The position numbers were made by a program, and so were the translations under genes. From NCBI GenBank assembly GCA_022768245.1, contig JALEMR010000024.1, forward strand, positions 1-64,000: a stretch of DNA of 64,000 nucleotides, given 5' to 3'. This stretch comes from Oscillospiraceae bacterium (lineage in GTDB: Bacteria; Bacillota; Clostridia; Oscillospirales; Ruminococcaceae). Of this stretch, positions 33,661-42,841 are shown in pieces. The notes beneath the pieces are model-generated. The model was given only the letters and a program-made list of their open reading frames with translations. It searched no databases and was not told where the DNA came from. Numbering within the stretch: the first letter of the stretch is position 1; each line of letters begins with the position of its first letter.

Positions 33661-34746
33661 ATGGCAAAAAAAAGAATCGGAATTCTCACCAGCGGCGGCG
33701 ACTGCCCCGGACTTAACGCGACTATCCGCGGCGTAGCCAAGGCATGCTTTGAGCGCTTCGGCAGCGAAAATGTTCAGATAGTGGGAATACAGAACGGATA
33801 TTACGGACTTATCAACAACATTGCCCGTGATATGGATAATTCCGAGTTCTCGGGGATACTCACCCAGGGCGGTACTATCCTCGGAACAAAGCGTCAGCCC
33901 TTCAAGATGATGTCCGTTATCGAAGAGGATAACGTGGATAAGGTAAAGGCAATGAAGGACACCTATAAGGCGCAGAAGCTTGACTGTCTGCTGACTCTCG
34001 GCGGAAACGGCACCCATAAGACCGCAAATCTCCTCTCCGAAGAGGGGCTCAATATCATCGGTCTCCCCAAGACTATCGACAACGATATCTTCGGCACAGA
34101 TGTGACCTTCGGCTTCCATACCGCTGTTGATACCGCTACCGATGTTATCGACAGACTTCACACTACGGCGGCTTCTCACAGCCGTATCCTCATGGTCGAG
34201 ATAATGGGCAACAAGGCAGGCTGGCTCACTCTTTATTCGGGTATTGCAGGCGGTGCGGATGTTATCATTATCCCCGAGATACCCTACGATACTCAGAAGG
34301 TAATAGATTCCTTGTCTAAGCGCTCCGCGTCCGGAAAGACCTTCTCTATCGTGGCAGTTGCGGAGGGCGCTTTCGATGTTGAGGAAGCTCAGCTGAAAAA
34401 GAAGGAGCGCGCAAAGAGACGTCTTGACGCAGGCATCACCACAGCAACGGCACGTCTTGCGGCACAGGTGCAGAAGGGCACGGGCATCGAGACCAGAGTA
34501 TGCACTCCGGGACATATGCTCCGCGGAGGAAGCCCCTCGGCTTACGACCGTATCCTTGCCACCAAGTTCGGCGTCCGCGCGGCAGACCTTATCGCAAAGG
34601 ATAAGTTCGGCTATTCCGTTGCAATGATAAACGGCGCTATAGGCGAGAACAAGCTCAAGGACGTTGCGGGCAAGACAAAGTTCGTAGACCCCGAGTGCTC
34701 CTATGTCAAGACTGCAAAGGATATCGGCGTTTCGTTCGGCGATTGA
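33661..34746 (+). CDS. pfkA: 6-phosphofructokinase
   Basis: 361 aa, longer than the ~320-aa allosteric E. coli type and closer to the group III/mixed-substrate branch. It phosphorylates fructose-6-phosphate. GGDCPGLNATIR at 12-23 binds nucleotide; PKTIDND at 136-142 holds the catalytic Asp pair; MGNKAGWL and the late CTPGHMLRGG follow. The loop that discriminates donors reads GGNG at 114-117: Gly at the last position favours ATP over PPi, but the usual preceding Asp is Asn. GGAGG precedes the ATG. A strong terminator follows. Confidence 0.94.
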   Translation: MAKKRIGILTSGGDCPGLNATIRGVAKACFERFGSENVQIVGIQNGYYGLINNIARDMDNSEFSGILTQGGTILGTKRQPFKMMSVIEEDNVDKVKAMKDTYKAQKLDCLLTLGGNGTHKTANLLSEEGLNIIGLPKTIDNDIFGTDVTFGFHTAVDTATDVIDRLHTTAASHSRILMVEIMGNKAGWLTLYSGIAGGADVIIIPEIPYDTQKVIDSLSKRSASGKTFSIVAVAEGAFDVEEAQLKKKERAKRRLDAGITTATARLAAQVQKGTGIETRVCTPGHMLRGGSPSAYDRILATKFGVRAADLIAKDKFGYSVAMINGAIGENKLKDVAGKTKFVDPECSYVKTAKDIGVSFGD

Positions 34747-34762
34747 TTTTTAGTAAACAGTT

Positions 34763-34794
34763 CGTCCCCGAGGGTTCTCGGGGACGATTTTTTT
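34763..34794 (+). terminator. pfk terminator
   Basis: CGTCCCCGAG, GGTT loop, CTCGGGGACG, then ATTTTTTTC. A second hairpin (TGCGCAAA...TTTGCGCA) lies downstream at ~34865-34897. Confidence 0.9.
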
Positions 34795-34915
34795 CTGCTA
34801 TCCGATAGTAAAGCGGTATTTTCTATGTGCTCCGAGATCCCTGTCAATTCTGAAACAAACAAAACTGCGCAAAAGCATATATGAGCCTTTGCGCAGCATT
34901 ATTATCCGATATCTA

Positions 34916-35015
34916 TACTAATCCCCGATAAAAGTGTAGACAAAAAATCTGCGCAAAAACCATATATTCAAGTTTTAGCTTGATTTTTTGTACACTTTTT
35001 AATCGGGGATCAGTA
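34916..35015. mobile_element. 100-bp MITE-like palindromic element, copy 2
   Basis: Same length and arms as copy 1 (17921-18020), about 85-90% identical by eye; ends TACTAATCCCC and GGGGATCAGTA. The compensating A/G and T/C changes next to the CCCC/GGGG block keep the stem paired. Its end abuts the TAA of the response regulator gene on the minus strand. Confidence 0.85.
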
Positions 35016-36413
35016 TTACTCTTCAAGCAGCGCCTTTTTCCCGAACAGATCCTCACTGTCCATGCGGGCAATGCCGTAATCGATAGTCACCCTGCCGCCC
35101 GTGTACAGCTTATTGAAGCACTCAATTATGCGCTTTGCTACCTTATCGCCGTTCTCCTCGTTGGCGTCCATGAGGATAACGATGACCTGCTTGCCGGAAT
35201 ATCTCGTAGATACGTCTGAACGGCGCAGCGAAATATATATTGCCTTTTCAAGCAGCTCCAGTACAAGCTCCGTTTCCGCAACGTCCAGCTCCACATTCTC
35301 GTTCTCGGTGATCGTGAACAGCACCGTCTGAACATCATGGCTGTTGCGCTCCACAAAGCGGCGTATGAAATTGTATACGTGGTGGAAGCTCTCGAAATCA
35401 AGCAGATACGCACCTCTGCCGCTGTCGGCACGGCTCATGAACTCACGCAGATAGTTAAGATCCACGGTCCTGCCGCCGCGGGCATTCTCCTCCTGCAGAC
35501 GGTCGCTGAAGAAATGGAATGCATTTTTACCGTTCTGCTTTACATAGTAGAGCGCCTTGTCCGCGGAGTTGTACAGCTTGTTGAACTCGGTGCCGTCGTC
35601 GGGAGTCTGGGCGATACCTATGGACACAGAGGAATTGGTCTCAAACTTGCACTGCTCCAGCTTATAGCACATATCGGAGATTATATCCGAAGCGCGGTTT
35701 CCGATCTCGCTCTTCGATGTTACGTCCTTTACGAAAACAACGAACTCATCGCCGCCGATACGGCAGAGCACATCGCCCTCCGCAGAATATTTTCTCAGCG
35801 TATCAGCAAACATTTTCAGAGTCTGGTCTCCCGCGATGTGACCGTAATTGTCGTTTATTGCCTTGAAGTTGTCCATGTCGATCATCATAAGCGCGCCCGA
35901 CACGCCCTCGGCAAGCATAGCATTGACCGTTTCCTCGGTGTGTGCTCTGTTCCAGAGCCCCGTAAGCGCGTCCTGATGAGACTTGCTCTTTATATCGGAG
36001 ACCTCCTTGGTCTTCTGTTCAAGTCTGTCAGCCAGACTGCGGCGCAGGTCCTCCAGCTCCAGCACTCTGCTTATTCGCGACAGCATGACCTCAGGCACGA
36101 AGGGCTTGGCAATAAAGTCTATGGCACCCTCCTTAAAGCAGCGGGTCTCGGTCTCGGAATCGCTGTCTGCGGTGAGGAATATCACGGGAATATTTTTTCC
36201 CCGTTCGGTCTCGCGAATCTTAGCCAGCACCTCGAAACCGTCCATTTCGGGCATATTGATATCCAGCAGGATAATATCGCATTCTCCGCTTTCAAGATAT
36301 GTAAGCGCCTGTGAGCCCCTCATTACGGGAATCACCTTATAATCGCCGCTGAGCACCTTCCTTGCCGCGGTGAGATTAAGCTTGTTGTCGTCAACGATAA
36401 GTATATTTTTCAT
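35016..36413 (-). CDS. Response regulator with GGDEF and a second degenerate GGDEF-like domain
   Basis: 465 aa from the ATG after AAGGAGGAGCAT. Receiver at 1-120 with Asp8-Asp9, phospho-Asp51 in LLDINMPEMDG and KPF. A helical linker (~125-155) follows, then a GGDEF domain at ~157-320 with DALTGLWNR and intact RIGGDEF near 218, a predicted c-di-GMP synthase. The remaining ~140 residues look like another GGDEF fold whose signature position reads RYSGKQV near 401, so probably inactive. It is PleD/WspR-like but with the order REC-GGDEF-GGDEF. It ends the hybrid-kinase/DegV operon. The stop touches the MITE-like element. Confidence 0.9.
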   Translation of the reverse strand: MKNILIVDDNKLNLTAARKVLSGDYKVIPVMRGSQALTYLESGECDIILLDINMPEMDGFEVLAKIRETERGKNIPVIFLTADSDSETETRCFKEGAIDFIAKPFVPEVMLSRISRVLELEDLRRSLADRLEQKTKEVSDIKSKSHQDALTGLWNRAHTEETVNAMLAEGVSGALMMIDMDNFKAINDNYGHIAGDQTLKMFADTLRKYSAEGDVLCRIGGDEFVVFVKDVTSKSEIGNRASDIISDMCYKLEQCKFETNSSVSIGIAQTPDDGTEFNKLYNSADKALYYVKQNGKNAFHFFSDRLQEENARGGRTVDLNYLREFMSRADSGRGAYLLDFESFHHVYNFIRRFVERNSHDVQTVLFTITENENVELDVAETELVLELLEKAIYISLRRSDVSTRYSGKQVIVILMDANEENGDKVAKRIIECFNKLYTGGRVTIDYGIARMDSEDLFGKKALLEE

Positions 36414-36423
36414 ATGCTCCTCC

Positions 36424-37281
36424 TTATTCATATACAAACAAAACTCCGAGAGTACCCGGTCCGCAGTTGCCTGAAACCGTCGCGGACGCTTTAGTCACTA
36501 TAACTTCGTCGAATCTGCACAGTCTTTCCGTCTCTGCCCTTATCTCATTGACCAGCTTGACGGAACAGCCCGCATATGTGATAAACAGCCTCGTTTTGTC
36601 GATCCTTCTGTTTATTCGCAGCTCTCCTCTGACATATCTCAGCATGGCTTTATCATATCTGCCGACCTTTATTGTTTTGAGAGTCATCCTGCCGTCCTTA
36701 AGCATAAGCACAGGATGAAGATTAAATGACGTACATAATCTGCTGACAAACCTGCTTGTCTTTCCGTTTCTGTATAGATAATCTGCATCCATGGTAATAA
36801 AGCTCGTAGATACGCGTTCTCTCATGGAATACAGCTCTTCGGCTATCTCCGCGGCACTTTTCCCTGCGTCACGCAGCTCCACCGCCTTTATCACCATATG
36901 TCCCATTCCCGTGGACAGATGATACGAATCCACCACATGGACTCTTTTTCCGTTTTCGCCCATTTTTTCCACAGCCGCCGCAGCGTTCGGACAGGAATTG
37001 CTGACCTTGCTCGTTATCGAAATATGGACGATCTCGTCGTACTTTTTCAGAGCATTTTCAAAGAATCCCATATACTCCTCGGGGGCGGGAGCGTTTGTCT
37101 CCGCTTTATGCCCTCCGTTTTCGAGATACTCAATCACATTTTCAGAGGCTATCTCAAAGCCGTCCCTGAAACGCCCCGTATCGGTGGTTATGTAGAAGTA
37201 CACTATCCCGATATCGTGGAGCCTGTAGAAAGCCTCGGGCAAATCGCATACGCAGTCGGTAGTTATCCCTATTTTCTTCAT
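36424..37281 (-). CDS. DegV family fatty-acid-binding protein
   Basis: 285 aa. The first strand and loop KIGITTDCVCDLP, the ISITSKVSNSCPNA motif near 92-105 and VVDSYHLSTGMG near 117-128 are DegV signatures. DegV proteins bind a fatty acid between two domains; some are FakB subunits that present fatty acids to the FakA kinase, but no fakA is in the window. The start overlaps the hybrid kinase stop by 4 nt (ATGA) and the stop is 10 nt before the GGDEF regulator. It is therefore cotranslated with two signalling proteins, which is unusual. Confidence 0.92.
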   Translation of the reverse strand: MKKIGITTDCVCDLPEAFYRLHDIGIVYFYITTDTGRFRDGFEIASENVIEYLENGGHKAETNAPAPEEYMGFFENALKKYDEIVHISITSKVSNSCPNAAAAVEKMGENGKRVHVVDSYHLSTGMGHMVIKAVELRDAGKSAAEIAEELYSMRERVSTSFITMDADYLYRNGKTSRFVSRLCTSFNLHPVLMLKDGRMTLKTIKVGRYDKAMLRYVRGELRINRRIDKTRLFITYAGCSVKLVNEIRAETERLCRFDEVIVTKASATVSGNCGPGTLGVLFVYE

Positions 37282-40007
37282 ACGCTCGCCTCCCCGGATA
37301 CGTCCAGCTTTTCGATCTCCGCCGCTGCGGATTCGTACTCAAAATCCTCTGCCAGCTCTGCCGCCCTGCCGAAATATTTTTTCAGCGGCTCGCCGTTATG
37401 AGAATACGCTTCCGCTTTTTCTGCAATTTCCGACATTGCGTCCCCGTCGAAGCTTCCGCATGCGTCCTTTGCCTTTTGGATAAGCTCGCTGAGCAGCTCG
37501 GCGGATATTTCCGTAAGACCTGCGTCCTCCAACGACTGCTCCTCTGAGGATTCGTCGTTTCCGCCCAGATATTCCTTGGCAATATCAATGACATTGCCGT
37601 ACATTTTCAGCAGAGCGTCATTTTTCCTGTCGATAGTACGATAATTCCCCGATTTTCCCGCAGCTTCAAGCTCCTTCGCAAGAGCCGAAAGCTTTTCCGC
37701 TCCGATACTGAGAGAAGTGCTTTTCAGCGCATGTACCTCGATGATATAATTCTTCCAGTCCTTTTTATCGTAGAGCCCGCCGATATACTCTATCTTTTCG
37801 GGACCCTTTTTCACGTACAGTGACAGTATCTCACGATATACCGAATCATCTCCGCCCGTGTACATAAGTCCCTTGTCGGGGTCGAACATCTTCGGACCGC
37901 CGCTGTTTGCTCTGTTGCCCGAGCGCCTGTCGTTCTTTCCGTATTCCGCGGTCGCGGGCGACTGCTTATACTCTCCGGGAAGATAGGCTCGGAGTATCCT
38001 GTCCAGCGCGGATATCTCGATAGGCTTTGCAAGGAAATCGTTCAGTCCCTCACGTATGAACATTTCCTTTACGCCGTTGACAGCATTTGCCGTAAGTGCG
38101 ACGATAGGCAGCTTTTTGTAATAGTCGCCGTCCATGTCCCTGATTATCTTTGTAGCCTCGATACCGTCCATTTCGGGCATCATATGGTCCATGAACACCA
38201 GGTCGATATCCTTTGAGCGGAGCATTCTTATCGCCGCAGGACCGCTTTCCGCAGTCATGATCTGCATATGATAGGGCTGCATAAGTCCCGCAGCCACCTT
38301 AAGATTTATGGCATTGTCGTCAACGATGAGTATTCTCGCCTTGGGCGCGATAAATCGGATATCCGCTCCCCTGCGCTCGCTGAGGTTGATGACGATATTC
38401 TCATTATTGAGGGCAGACGCCACCGAAAGCACGTAAAACGGCTTATAAATACACTTTATCGTATCGGGCAGCGTGATCGCGTCAATTCTCTCCTGAATAA
38501 CGAAGACCTTTGTTTTTTCGGACAATCCGTCAAAGAAGTCCGAATTGCTTATGTATTCCTCCTTGCCCGCAAATACGTGGGTAAAGCTGCCGCTGTCCGT
38601 CATTTCCTTCAGCCGGTCGGGGTCGCTTGTGTACTTGAAATCCACACCCAGCCTTCTGCCCATGTCGATGAAGATATTCTTATACTGTCTGTCGCGGTCT
38701 GTAGTCCCGAAAAATCCCAGCGAATGGACCTTTTCGGAATCCTTTATGGTTATGAATGGTCTGTCATCGGAAACCTTGACCGGAATTGCAAAGCGGAACT
38801 CCGAACCCTTTCCGTACTCGCTCTTTACGCTGATAAAGCCGCCCATCTGCGTGATAAGACGCTTTGATATGGCAAGCCCCAGTCCCGTGCCCTCCACGGA
38901 GCGGTTCTTTTTGGTATCCACCTGACGGAAGCTGGTAAAAAGCTTTTCAATATTCTCCTCGGTGATGCCGATGCCCGTATCCGCCACCGAAACGAACAGA
39001 TTTATGCCGTAATCCTGCTTTGTCTGGGACACGGTAAGAGTAACAAAGCCCTGCTCGGTATATTTTATGCCGTTTGTCATCAGATTGATGATGACCTGTC
39101 TCAGCCGCACCTCGTCGCAGACAAGTCCTCGGGGGATATTGGGGTCAGCGTTTACGATAATGTCTATCTTCTTGCTGCCCTTTCTCGCCTCGGACATATT
39201 GATAACGTCGTTGAGGGTGGAAGCGATGTTGAATTCGTCGTAGATAAGCTCCATTTTGCCCGAGTCAATCTTCGAGAAATCAAGGATATCGTTGATTATC
39301 GCCAGCAGATTCCTTCCCGAGGTCTGGATATTGAAGCAGTTTTCCCGCACGCTCTCGCTCAGTCCGTTTTCACGGAGGATAAGCTCGCACATGCCCACAA
39401 TAGCATTCATAGGCGTGCGTATCTCGTGGCTCATATTCGCAAGGAAATCCGACTTGTACCGTTCCGCCTGTCTTGCCTCTTCGACGCTTTTCTTCATTTC
39501 CTCCTCGTACTTTGCCATACTGCCGATGAAAACTATCAGAAAAAACTGTGCTGTCATCATTACCGACACTCTTACAACAAAGTTGGTGATATCCGTCATC
39601 GTATCAAAGCTGACGCTTCTCAGCACGAAAATATGATATAATATTCCCGCTCCGGTAAGCAGCGCATACTCTATCAGCAGCCTGATATTCTTATAGACTG
39701 CCACGAGTATCGCAGCGCTGATAAATACCGCGATGGACGGGTAGATATCATTCTCCATTATACTGCATATGAAGATGTTGGAAAAGGAAAACACCATAAG
39801 CACAGCAGACTGCGCCTTCACAGGTATCTTCGGAAAGAAGGTCATCACTGTCAGTATCACATCGTGTATGATAAGCGCTGCCATGACCCAGGTTTCCCAG
39901 TTATTGAAATATGTCATCGCGTACATTATAACAGTACACAGAGTAAAAACGAACCATGCAGCTTTTGCCGAGCTTTTGCTGTCTGTAACAATGTCAGTGT
40001 ACTTCAT
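37278..40007 (-). CDS. Hybrid sensor histidine kinase (MASE-like TM, HisKA, HATPase, REC, Hpt)
   Basis: 909 aa from the ATG after AAGGAGCAATGTGAT. Five or six transmembrane helices fill ~20-170 with almost no extracytoplasmic domain. HisKA MSHEIRTPMN has its His near 193; HATPase has NLMTNGIKYTE, DTGIGI and GTGLGLAIS. A divergent receiver-like part at ~430-540 lacks a clear phospho-Asp, and a full receiver has VFMDHMMPEMDG near 603. A C-terminal Hpt domain has its phospho-His in VHALKST near 760. It is a complete phosphorelay in one chain; the likely final acceptor is the REC-GGDEF protein encoded two genes later. Confidence 0.94.
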   Translation of the reverse strand: MKYTDIVTDSKSSAKAAWFVFTLCTVIMYAMTYFNNWETWVMAALIIHDVILTVMTFFPKIPVKAQSAVLMVFSFSNIFICSIMENDIYPSIAVFISAAILVAVYKNIRLLIEYALLTGAGILYHIFVLRSVSFDTMTDITNFVVRVSVMMTAQFFLIVFIGSMAKYEEEMKKSVEEARQAERYKSDFLANMSHEIRTPMNAIVGMCELILRENGLSESVRENCFNIQTSGRNLLAIINDILDFSKIDSGKMELIYDEFNIASTLNDVINMSEARKGSKKIDIIVNADPNIPRGLVCDEVRLRQVIINLMTNGIKYTEQGFVTLTVSQTKQDYGINLFVSVADTGIGITEENIEKLFTSFRQVDTKKNRSVEGTGLGLAISKRLITQMGGFISVKSEYGKGSEFRFAIPVKVSDDRPFITIKDSEKVHSLGFFGTTDRDRQYKNIFIDMGRRLGVDFKYTSDPDRLKEMTDSGSFTHVFAGKEEYISNSDFFDGLSEKTKVFVIQERIDAITLPDTIKCIYKPFYVLSVASALNNENIVINLSERRGADIRFIAPKARILIVDDNAINLKVAAGLMQPYHMQIMTAESGPAAIRMLRSKDIDLVFMDHMMPEMDGIEATKIIRDMDGDYYKKLPIVALTANAVNGVKEMFIREGLNDFLAKPIEISALDRILRAYLPGEYKQSPATAEYGKNDRRSGNRANSGGPKMFDPDKGLMYTGGDDSVYREILSLYVKKGPEKIEYIGGLYDKKDWKNYIIEVHALKSTSLSIGAEKLSALAKELEAAGKSGNYRTIDRKNDALLKMYGNVIDIAKEYLGGNDESSEEQSLEDAGLTEISAELLSELIQKAKDACGSFDGDAMSEIAEKAEAYSHNGEPLKKYFGRAAELAEDFEYESAAAEIEKLDVSGEASV

Positions 40008-40193
40008 ATCACATTGCTCCTTTTTATGGCTGCTTACTGCATTGCGCAGCCGAAGGTACTTCAAAACTATGCCGTTTTTTGCAGCACACTGTTGACTTTT
40101 TGTCCGTTATCGTTTCCATAAAATGATGTTTTCCGACATCTTTAATTATACCAAATAAACCCTTAAATGTCAAATTTTTTTCGCAAGGAAAAA

Positions 40194-40236
40194 TGTAAAA
40201 AATACGTCGGCTATTGATATTTTTAACAGCCGACGT
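40194..40236 (-). terminator. murA terminator
   Basis: On the minus strand ACGTCGGCT pairs with AGCCGACGT over a 15-nt loop, followed by ATTTTTTAC. Confidence 0.8.
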
Positions 40237-40250
40237 CTCTGACGCATTTT

Positions 40251-41537
40251 TTATAACGCAACCTTTCGCACTGCGCTTCCGGGAACCGACTTCTTGATAA
40301 TATCGGCGCCGAGTCCCCTCAGCTTCTCCTCGATATTTTCGTAGCCACGTTCAATATGATAAATATCCTCAATTTCGGTAATTCCGTGAGCAGCAAGTCC
40401 TGCCACCACAAGAGCCGCTCCTGCGCGAAGATCGGGAGCAGTCACGGGAGCGCCCATAAGCTTTCCAACGCCCTCGATAACAGCGACCTTTCCATCCACC
40501 GAGATATCCGCGCCCATTCTGCGCAGCTCGTCAACGTATCTGAAACGGTTGTTGAATATATCCTCGGTAACTATGCTGGTACCCTCCGCAAGACACAGCA
40601 GCGTAGATATCTGCGGCTGCATATCGGTAGGAAAGCCGGGGTGAGGCATAGTCTTGATATTGGTCTTTACAAGAGGTCCGTCCACAGTCACATGAACGCT
40701 GTCGTCAAACTCCTCCACAGAAACGCCTATCTTTTCAAGCTTAGCGGTTATGGACTCCAGATGCTTCGGGATAACGTTCTTGATAAGAACGTCTCCTCTT
40801 GTGGCAGCCGCAGCCACCATATATGTTCCCGCCTCTATCTGGTCGGGGATGATAGCGTAGGTCGTACCTCTGAGACGCTTTACGCCTCTTATCTTGATAA
40901 CATCTGTGCCTGCGCCCATGATATCCGCGCCCATGGAGTTGAGGAAATTGGCAAGATCCACAACATGAGGCTCCTTTGCGGCATTCTCGATGACCGTGAG
41001 ACCCGTCGCCTTAACAGCCGCAAGCATGGCATTGATAGTAGCGCCTACTGTCACGCAGTCAAAATATATCTGATTTCCGATAAGCGAATCCGCCTGGATA
41101 TCTATCATTCCGTGGTCGTTGGTGCAATTGGCGCCCAGCGCGGAGAAAGCCTTTAAATGCTGGTCGATAGGACGGTCTCCCAGATAGCAGCCGCCAGGCA
41201 TGGAAACTCTTGCACGCTTAAACTTTCCGAGAAGAGTCCCGAGGAAATAATAGGAAGCACGCATATGCTTAGCCATTTCATAGGGTACGATAGGCTCGGT
41301 GATACCCGACGCGTCTATCTTGACGGTATGCTTGCCCAGCATGGTGATATCCGCGCCCATTTCGTACAGTATCTTCATAGAAATGGAAACATCCCTTATC
41401 TGCGGAACGTTTTCAAGAATACAGGGTTCATCAGAAAGAATAACAGCGGGGATAATTGCAACGGCAGCATTTTTAGCACCGCTTATCTCTACCTCTCCCG
41501 AAAGCCGTCTGCCGCCTTTTATAATAAACTTATCCAA
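40251..41537 (-). CDS. murA: UDP-N-acetylglucosamine 1-carboxyvinyltransferase
   Basis: 428 aa. First committed step of peptidoglycan synthesis, transferring enolpyruvate from PEP to UDP-GlcNAc. KNAAVAIIPA at ~22-31 holds the catalytic Lys22, and the active-site Cys117 lies in MPGGCYLGDRP, so fosfomycin sensitivity is expected. The start codon is TTG, with AGGAGAG 8 nt ahead; the protein N terminus MDKFIIKGG fits the family. Monocistronic with a terminator directly after. No second murA copy is in the window. Confidence 0.97.
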   Translation of the reverse strand: MDKFIIKGGRRLSGEVEISGAKNAAVAIIPAVILSDEPCILENVPQIRDVSISMKILYEMGADITMLGKHTVKIDASGITEPIVPYEMAKHMRASYYFLGTLLGKFKRARVSMPGGCYLGDRPIDQHLKAFSALGANCTNDHGMIDIQADSLIGNQIYFDCVTVGATINAMLAAVKATGLTVIENAAKEPHVVDLANFLNSMGADIMGAGTDVIKIRGVKRLRGTTYAIIPDQIEAGTYMVAAAATRGDVLIKNVIPKHLESITAKLEKIGVSVEEFDDSVHVTVDGPLVKTNIKTMPHPGFPTDMQPQISTLLCLAEGTSIVTEDIFNNRFRYVDELRRMGADISVDGKVAVIEGVGKLMGAPVTAPDLRAGAALVVAGLAAHGITEIEDIYHIERGYENIEEKLRGLGADIIKKSVPGSAVRKVAL

Positions 41538-41974
41538 TTTTATACTCTCCTAATCACAGCGCAGTGTATTCCGACAAGCCGCTGTTTATTTCTCCGTCCA
41601 CACATGATGTCTTAATATATTATAACACATTCCAAGCCAAAATAAAAGCATTTTCGGATAAATTATATTACAGATTTTTGAGATTTTGTCATTAGTTTCA
41701 TAGCAATATTTACAAAAATACTCTAAGTTTTTTTACATTTCAGTTACCCCAGTTACCGTTTTGTAACATTTCAGCCATATGACTCATATCATCACCCACA
41801 TGAGTACATTCACTGAAAACATGGGGCAGGAATATAATATAACGCGGGAGGAAACCGCGCCGAATATTTTTCACATCACAAATGGAATAAAAGGATAAAT
41901 TACGTCCATAATAAAAATATAAAGAAAAGCTTTTCCGAAAAATATCCGCAGAATTCAGAAAGGATTGATTTAAA
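41538..41974. other. Intergenic region between murA and the mazF-type gene
   Basis: 437 bp without a supported gene. A TATAAT (minus strand, 41619-41624) probably belongs to the murA promoter, but its -35 is poor. A 39-codon open frame at 41779-41898 has no ribosome site. A short CGCGG...CCGCG hairpin lies at ~41842-41859. No antitoxin gene is recognisable. Confidence 0.5.
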
Positions 41975-42334
41975 ATGTCTGTAAAAAGAGGAGAAATATA
42001 TTATGCGGATCTGAGTCCCGTGGTAGGCTCCGAGCAGGGCGGGATACGTCCCGTGCTCATCGTCCAGAACGACGTAGGGAACAGACACAGTCCCACCGTG
42101 ATAGCAGCAGCCATAACAAGCCGCTGCGAAAAGAATAAGCTTCCCACTCATATTGAGCTGAACGCGTCGTCCTGCGGGCTTTCGAAGGACAGCGTAGTAC
42201 TTCTCGAGCAGATAAGAACCATTGACAAACGACGTTTAAAAGAGCGCATGGGTGAGCTTGACCCAAACTCAATGACACAGGTAAACAACGCCCTGAGCGT
42301 AAGCTTCGGACTTGGCGGCGGCGCTGTTACATAA
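41975..42334 (+). CDS. MazF/EndoA-type mRNA interferase toxin
   Basis: 119 aa, matching EndoA (NdoA/PemK family) in length and pattern. [24 protein letters not shown] at the N terminus contains the conserved strand and Arg of the catalytic site, followed by TVIAAAITS and an [13 protein letters not shown] segment. Such toxins cleave single-stranded RNA at short motifs. AAAGGATTGATTTAAA precedes the ATG. In Bacilli the antitoxin gene lies directly upstream; here I find none in the 437-bp gap, so the toxin may be orphan, or its antitoxin is encoded elsewhere. Confidence 0.92.
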   Translation: MSVKRGEIYYADLSPVVGSEQGGIRPVLIVQNDVGNRHSPTVIAAAITSRCEKNKLPTHIELNASSCGLSKDSVVLLEQIRTIDKRRLKERMGELDPNSMTQVNNALSVSFGLGGGAVT

Positions 42335-42390
42335 AGCGCCGTCCGATGCGGCTCCGTGCAGAAATGTGCGGAGCCGCTGTGTGTATGCAG

Positions 42391-42425
42391 CGAATAGCGA
42401 TTAGCCATTAGCGATTAGCACAGAG
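42391..42425. repeat. TTAGC-type repeat (copy 5, short)
   Basis: GCGAATAGCGATTAGCCATT followed by AGCGATTAGC, ending at the edge of the dispersed 380-bp repeat copy B. Confidence 0.75.
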
Positions 42426-42429
42426 CAAT

Positions 42430-42814
42430 TCAGGTGCGAGGATGAGAGTAACAGCCGCTGAAAAGTCACCCAGCCATAAAAAGTTTCGCCAGCCTTTTCC
42501 AAAGGCTGCGAGTTTCCAAAGGGCGGAGTCCTTTGGTCGCCGCGCGCACGCGGCGAAACTCCCCCGCAGGATAACCCGCCGCTAATGCCGCGTCGTTAGT
42601 TCTCAGCTTAGGCGACATCGACCCGCGGAAGTGAACGAAAGCCGAAGCACCAAACAGCAATAAAACGCCGCCCGTGTAAAAAAGCGGACGGGAAAAGCGC
42701 ACAGCAACCAAAAGAGAAAAGTAAGAATAATTCGGGCGGCGCAGCATTTGACAGCGTAGCGAATCAAATGCGCGGAGCTCTGCTCCGCCGAAAACGAACA
42801 GCAAATCGTATGTG
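42430..42814 (-). repeat. Dispersed ~380-bp repeat, copy B (inverted)
   Basis: Same block order as copy A (4649-5028) when read on the minus strand: CATACGATTTGCTG, the GGCGGAGCAGAGCTCCGC block, CACGGGCGGCGTT, GTCGCCTAAGCTGA, CTAACGACGCGG, CGCGTGCGCGCGGCGACC, CCCTTTGGAAAC, CCTCGCACCTGA. Frames of ~110 aa across it are low-complexity and shared in pieces by copy A, so it is treated as non-coding. Confidence 0.85.
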
Positions 42815-42841
42815 AACTATAAGACACATACGGACAAATAG

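Noticed and set aside
41779..41898. 39-codon frame upstream of the mazF-type gene as a possible antitoxin
   Set aside because: No ribosome site, no MazE-like fold or DNA-binding pattern, and a 76-nt gap to the toxin.
42466..42804. Minus-strand ORF of 112 codons in repeat copy B
   Set aside because: Same reason as copy A; no ribosome site and no codon-level conservation visible between copies.
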